Below are positions 5,063 to 7,885 of a stretch of DNA of 7,885 nucleotides, piece after piece; the first letter of the stretch is position 1, and each line of letters opens with the position of its first letter. The notes under the pieces are model-generated. The model saw nothing but the letters and a program-made list of their open reading frames with translations. It ran no database searches and had not been told where the DNA came from. Both the position numbers and the translations under genes were made by a program. The stretch lies in contig DHLW01000002.1 of assembly GCA_002405485.1 (NCBI GenBank), positions 10,935 to 18,819 on the forward strand, in the 5' to 3' direction. The stretch comes from Phycisphaerales bacterium UBA4658 (GTDB lineage Bacteria; Planctomycetota; Phycisphaerae; Phycisphaerales; UBA1924).

Positions 5063-6655
5063 ATGACGTTCTGGACACCGGACAACATTCGCTCGGCGTG
5101 CGCGGGAACGTGGGTGATCAGGCCGCCGATGATCGAGCTGCCCAAGGATCGTCCCGCGGATCTGCCGCTTCCGCCCCTGCACGCTCCGATCACCGGTGTG
5201 AGCACGGACTCGAGGTCGATTCGAGCCGGACAGGTGTTCGTCGCGCTCAAGGGGGACCGGTTCGACGGGCACGACTATCTGGCCAAGGCCGCGGAGGCCG
5301 GATCGCCGATCCTGGTGGTGCATGACACGGCCACGGTGCCGGCCGGCGGCTATACCCCGGCGTGCGGGGTGCTGAAGGTGGCCGACACGGGCAAGGCGCT
5401 GCTGCGGATCGCCGCGGCGTATCGGGAGAGTCTCAAGAGGACGAAGGTCATCGGGGTGTGCGGCTCCAATGGGAAGACCACGACGACCCGGCTCATCGAT
5501 CACCTGCTGAGCCAGAGCATGCGCGGATCGGCGAGCCAGAAGAGCTTCAACAACGCCATCGGGGTTCCGATCACCATTCTCTCGGCGAAGGAGAGCGATC
5601 AGTACCTCGTCTGCGAGATCGGGACCAACCACCCGGGCGAGATCGCGATGCTCGGGGACGTCGTCAAGCCCGACATCGCGGTGATCACCTCGATCGGGCG
5701 GGAGCATCTGGAGGGGTTCGGCGATCTGGCAGGGGTCGCTCGGGAGGAGGCGACGATTCTCAAGCACCTCAAGCCCGGCGGTTGGGCGGTGCTTCCGGGG
5801 GATGTGCCCGAGCTCGCCGAGCATGTCAAGGTCACGCCCAACGTGATCACGTTCGGTCGCGGGAGCGGGTGCACGCTTCGGCTGAGCGAGGCCCGGCACG
5901 AGATCGAGGGCGGGCGACCGGTGCTGCGATTCGGGATCAACGCGCGGACCCGGTGCACGCTCGGGCTGATCGGCGAGCACAACGCGCTCAACGCACTGGC
6001 CGCCATGGCCGTGGCCCGCCGTCTGGGGCTTGATGAGGCCCGGTGCGCCGAGTTGCTGCGGTCGGCCGGCTCAGCGGACATGCGGCTGAACGTGATCGAC
6101 GCGAGCGTCCGCCGCGGCGCGGATTCCGGCCCGGTCACCATTCTGAACGACGCGTACAACGCCAACCCGGACTCCATGCTCGCCGGGCTGGACACGCTGC
6201 TGTCGTTGTCGACGGCGCCCATCGTCGGAGGCGGGGCTCCTCGGCGGACGGTGGCGATCCTGGGAGAGATGCTGGAGCTGGGCGCGGCGTCGGAGCAGAG
6301 CCACCGCTCGATCGCCGAGGCCATCGTCCGTCGCTCGCAGGGCTCTCATGGCGTGGACATGGTGGTGCTCGTCGGCGCGGGAATGCGGCACGCCGAGCGG
6401 GCCCTTGGCGATCTTGGCTGGCGCGAGCCGCGGGTGCGGCATGTGGACTCCGCCGAAGGCCGATCCGCCCGGATGATCGCCCGGCTGATCCAGCCCGGGG
6501 ATCTCGTGCTCCTGAAGGGCTCACGACGCGTCAAGCTCGAACGCGTCGTGGAGGCACTTGATGGTTCGGCGGATGATGGCGACGACGATTCCACCGGGGC
6601 CAAGGACCAGACCGATTCGACGACGCCCGCCCTCGCCGGGAGCGCCGGGAGATAG
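5063..6655 (+). CDS. murF: UDP-N-acetylmuramoyl-tripeptide--D-alanyl-D-alanine ligase (MurF)
   Basis: 530 residues (family usually about 450). It joins D-Ala-D-Ala to UDP-MurNAc-tripeptide in the cytoplasm, completing the pentapeptide substrate of MraY. The start at 5063 (MTFWTPDNIR) was preferred to the in-frame ATG at 5021 because the family opens with a short WTxxxI-like stretch and the upstream 14 codons are Gly/Arg filler. Visible signatures: STDSRSIRAGQVFVALKG (47-64); the ATP loop GVCGSNGKTTTT (131-142), where Cys133 replaces the usual Thr; SFNNAIGVPITIL (161-173); EIGTNHPGEIA (185-195); HNALNALAAMAVA (306-318); DAYNANPDSM (363-372); LGEMLELG (400-407); and LLKGSRRVKLERVVEAL (483-499). 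The last 30 residues form an acidic, Ser/Thr/Ala-rich tail with no family match that I can see, probably disordered. It lies 112 bases after murE and 99 before mraY on the same strand, most likely one operon. Confidence 0.96.
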   Translation: MTFWTPDNIRSACAGTWVIRPPMIELPKDRPADLPLPPLHAPITGVSTDSRSIRAGQVFVALKGDRFDGHDYLAKAAEAGSPILVVHDTATVPAGGYTPACGVLKVADTGKALLRIAAAYRESLKRTKVIGVCGSNGKTTTTRLIDHLLSQSMRGSASQKSFNNAIGVPITILSAKESDQYLVCEIGTNHPGEIAMLGDVVKPDIAVITSIGREHLEGFGDLAGVAREEATILKHLKPGGWAVLPGDVPELAEHVKVTPNVITFGRGSGCTLRLSEARHEIEGGRPVLRFGINARTRCTLGLIGEHNALNALAAMAVARRLGLDEARCAELLRSAGSADMRLNVIDASVRRGADSGPVTILNDAYNANPDSMLAGLDTLLSLSTAPIVGGGAPRRTVAILGEMLELGAASEQSHRSIAEAIVRRSQGSHGVDMVVLVGAGMRHAERALGDLGWREPRVRHVDSAEGRSARMIARLIQPGDLVLLKGSRRVKLERVVEALDGSADDGDDDSTGAKDQTDSTTPALAGSAGR

Positions 6656-6705
6656 CCCGATCCCCGATGAACACCGGGCGATGACGCGGGATTGGTGATT
6701 GGAAC

Positions 6706-6737
6706 GGGGGATGGAGGGTTGGGGAAAGGGGGGTGGG
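6706..6737 (+). promoter_or_regulatory. G-tract motif (possible G-quadruplex) in the mraY leader
   Basis: G-tracts of 5, 3, 4, 6 and 3 bases at 6706-6710, 6716-6718, 6721-6724, 6728-6733 and 6735-6737, with loops of 5, 2, 3 and 1 bases. This is the strongest G-quadruplex pattern in the window and lies on the mRNA-sense strand. It ends 17 bases before the mraY ATG. The 99-base murF-mraY spacer shows no terminator. Confidence 0.45.
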
Positions 6738-6754
6738 AATCGGTCGATGCGTCG

Positions 6755-7885
6755 ATGCTGTACCTGCTCTGGAATCGTGCTCGCGACGTGCTCAGCGACC
6801 TTGGGGTCGAGTGGCTGTTTGTCGTGCTGGATCAGCTCACGTTCCGGGCACTGCTCGCGGCGGCGCTCGCGTTCTTTCTCGTGGTGGTGTTCGGCAAGCC
6901 GGTGATCCGCTGGCTTCGGCGCAAGAAGATCGGCGACACGGGGCTGAGCGACACGCAGCTTCTGGCCGAGGCCGCCACCGGAAAGAAGAACGTTCCGACG
7001 ATGGGCGGGCTGCTGATCTGCGGGGCGATTCTGGGGTCCACAGCGCTGCTGGCGGACATCAGCAACTTCTACGTGGTGACCGGGCTCATCGTGATGCTCT
7101 ATCTCGGGGCGCTCGGATCGATCGACGACTGGCTGAAGCTCACCGCGGCGTCGAGACCGGGAGGGTCTCGGCAGGGCCTGCACGCGTGGGAGAAGCTGCT
7201 CTTTCAGCTCGGGCTTGGGCTGCTGGTCGGGTACTTCGTGTACAACAAGGGCGACACGCCGGGCATGGACAAGGACCTGGCCCACGTGCTCAGCGTGCCG
7301 CTGCAGGCCGCGTATGTGCAGGGCGGGACGATCAATCCGTCGCTGATCGAGCTGCCCCGTGTGCTGTTCATCATCATCGCCGTGCTCATGATCGCGGGGA
7401 TGTCCAACGCGGTGAACATCACCGACGGGATGGACGGGCTCGCCGCGGGGACAACGGTCATCGTCACGCTGGGCATGATCGTGCTGGTGTACATCGCCGG
7501 GTGGCAGACGGCGGCGCAGTACCTGCTCATGCCGTATGTGAGCTACTGCGACGAGCTGCTGGTGCTCGCGGCGGCGATGGCCGGGGCCTGCCTCGGGTTC
7601 CTGTGGTGGAACTGCTGGCCGGCGCAAGTGTTCATGGGCGACACGGGATCGCTCGCGCTCGGGGGGCTGCTTGGGTACCTCGCCGTGGTCATCCGCCAGG
7701 AACTGCTGCTGCTCATCATGAGCGGCGTGTTCCTCATGGAGATCGCGAGCGTGGTGCTGCAGGTGAGCTACTTCAAGTACACCCGTCGGCGGACGGGGAC
7801 CGGGCAGCGGCTGTTTCGCGTGGCCCCGATCCACCACCACTTCCATCTGCTCGGGTGGACCGAGCAGACGGTGGTGGCGCGGGCG
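6755..7885 (+). CDS. mraY: Phospho-N-acetylmuramoyl-pentapeptide-transferase (MraY), C-terminus cut by window edge
   Basis: 377 residues visible from the ATG at 6755, open to the right edge; only about the last membrane helix should be missing. This inner-membrane enzyme moves phospho-MurNAc-pentapeptide from UDP to undecaprenyl phosphate, forming lipid I, with Mg2+. The start MLYLLWNRA and LTFRALLAAALAFF match the usual N-terminus; the ATG at 6747 is out of frame. Motifs: NVPTMGGLLI (79-88; most relatives have GTPTMGG), the Asp pair in GSIDDWLKL (121-129), NAVNITDGMDGLA (218-230), FLWWNCWPAQVFMGDTGSLALGG (starting at 282, with the catalytic-site Asp in MGDTGS), RQELLLLIMSGVF (314-326), and APIHHHFHLLGW (357-368). 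About eight or nine hydrophobic segments are visible. The protein is roughly 35 residues longer than E. coli MraY at the same point, partly from a longer loop at about 164-200. It follows murF in the classic order. Confidence 0.96.
   Translation, partial: MLYLLWNRARDVLSDLGVEWLFVVLDQLTFRALLAAALAFFLVVVFGKPVIRWLRRKKIGDTGLSDTQLLAEAATGKKNVPTMGGLLICGAILGSTALLADISNFYVVTGLIVMLYLGALGSIDDWLKLTAASRPGGSRQGLHAWEKLLFQLGLGLLVGYFVYNKGDTPGMDKDLAHVLSVPLQAAYVQGGTINPSLIELPRVLFIIIAVLMIAGMSNAVNITDGMDGLAAGTTVIVTLGMIVLVYIAGWQTAAQYLLMPYVSYCDELLVLAAAMAGACLGFLWWNCWPAQVFMGDTGSLALGGLLGYLAVVIRQELLLLIMSGVFLMEIASVVLQVSYFKYTRRRTGTGQRLFRVAPIHHHFHLLGWTEQTVVARA

Noticed and set aside
6699..6905. Small plus-strand frame overlapping the mraY start (TTG start)
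   Set aside because: It is out of frame with mraY, encoded largely by the G-tract leader and then by mraY sequence. It has no ribosome site and no features.
6521..7846. A 441-codon open frame on the minus strand opposite mraY
   Set aside because: The composition is dominated by His, Arg, Gln and Pro. It lies antisense to a complete set of MraY motifs, so it is a shadow of the real gene.

Overview
This is a GC-rich window (my estimate is mid-60s percent) from a bacterium that is most likely a planctomycete of the Phycisphaerae type. That placement is an inference from two things. Two secreted proteins end in a Pro-Ala-Pro / short hydrophobic helix / Arg-Arg-Arg-Arg sorting tail, a style common in that group. 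The protein sequences of the housekeeping genes also look divergent. No rRNA or other marker is present to confirm it.

Layout. Positions 1-970 (minus strand) hold the N-terminal three quarters of rarA, a replication-associated AAA+ ATPase whose 3' end runs off the left edge. Positions 1087-1809 and 2175-2885 (both minus) are two tandem paralogous secreted proteins with PEP-CTERM-like tails, about 60% identical by hand alignment. Each has a strong AAGGAG ribosome binding site, a hairpin leader and its own Rho-independent terminator. Divergent from them, across a 343-base intergenic region, a plus-strand peptidoglycan precursor cluster begins: murE (3229-4950), murF (5063-6655) and mraY (6755 to the right edge, missing only its last stretch).

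How the genes work together. MurE adds meso-diaminopimelate to UDP-MurNAc-dipeptide (a DNPR motif supports this specificity), and MurF adds D-Ala-D-Ala. MraY then transfers the phospho-MurNAc-pentapeptide to undecaprenyl phosphate, making lipid I. These are three consecutive steps in the order usual for the dcw cluster. Here the run starts at murE, with no ftsI, ftsL, rsmH or mraZ immediately upstream. The rarA gene and the two secreted paralogs have no evident functional link to this pathway.

Most of the window is ordinary housekeeping sequence and I do not see an obviously new defence or mobile system. The points most worth a second look are: G-tract (possible G-quadruplex) motifs in the leaders of all three mur genes, in place of clear Shine-Dalgarno sites; a hairpin leader shared by the two paralogs with one compensatory base-pair change; a terminator squeezed between the first paralog and rarA; and a G-homopolymer-encoded glycine-rich insertion in MurE. 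No tRNA, rRNA, CRISPR array, insertion sequence or attachment site was seen.
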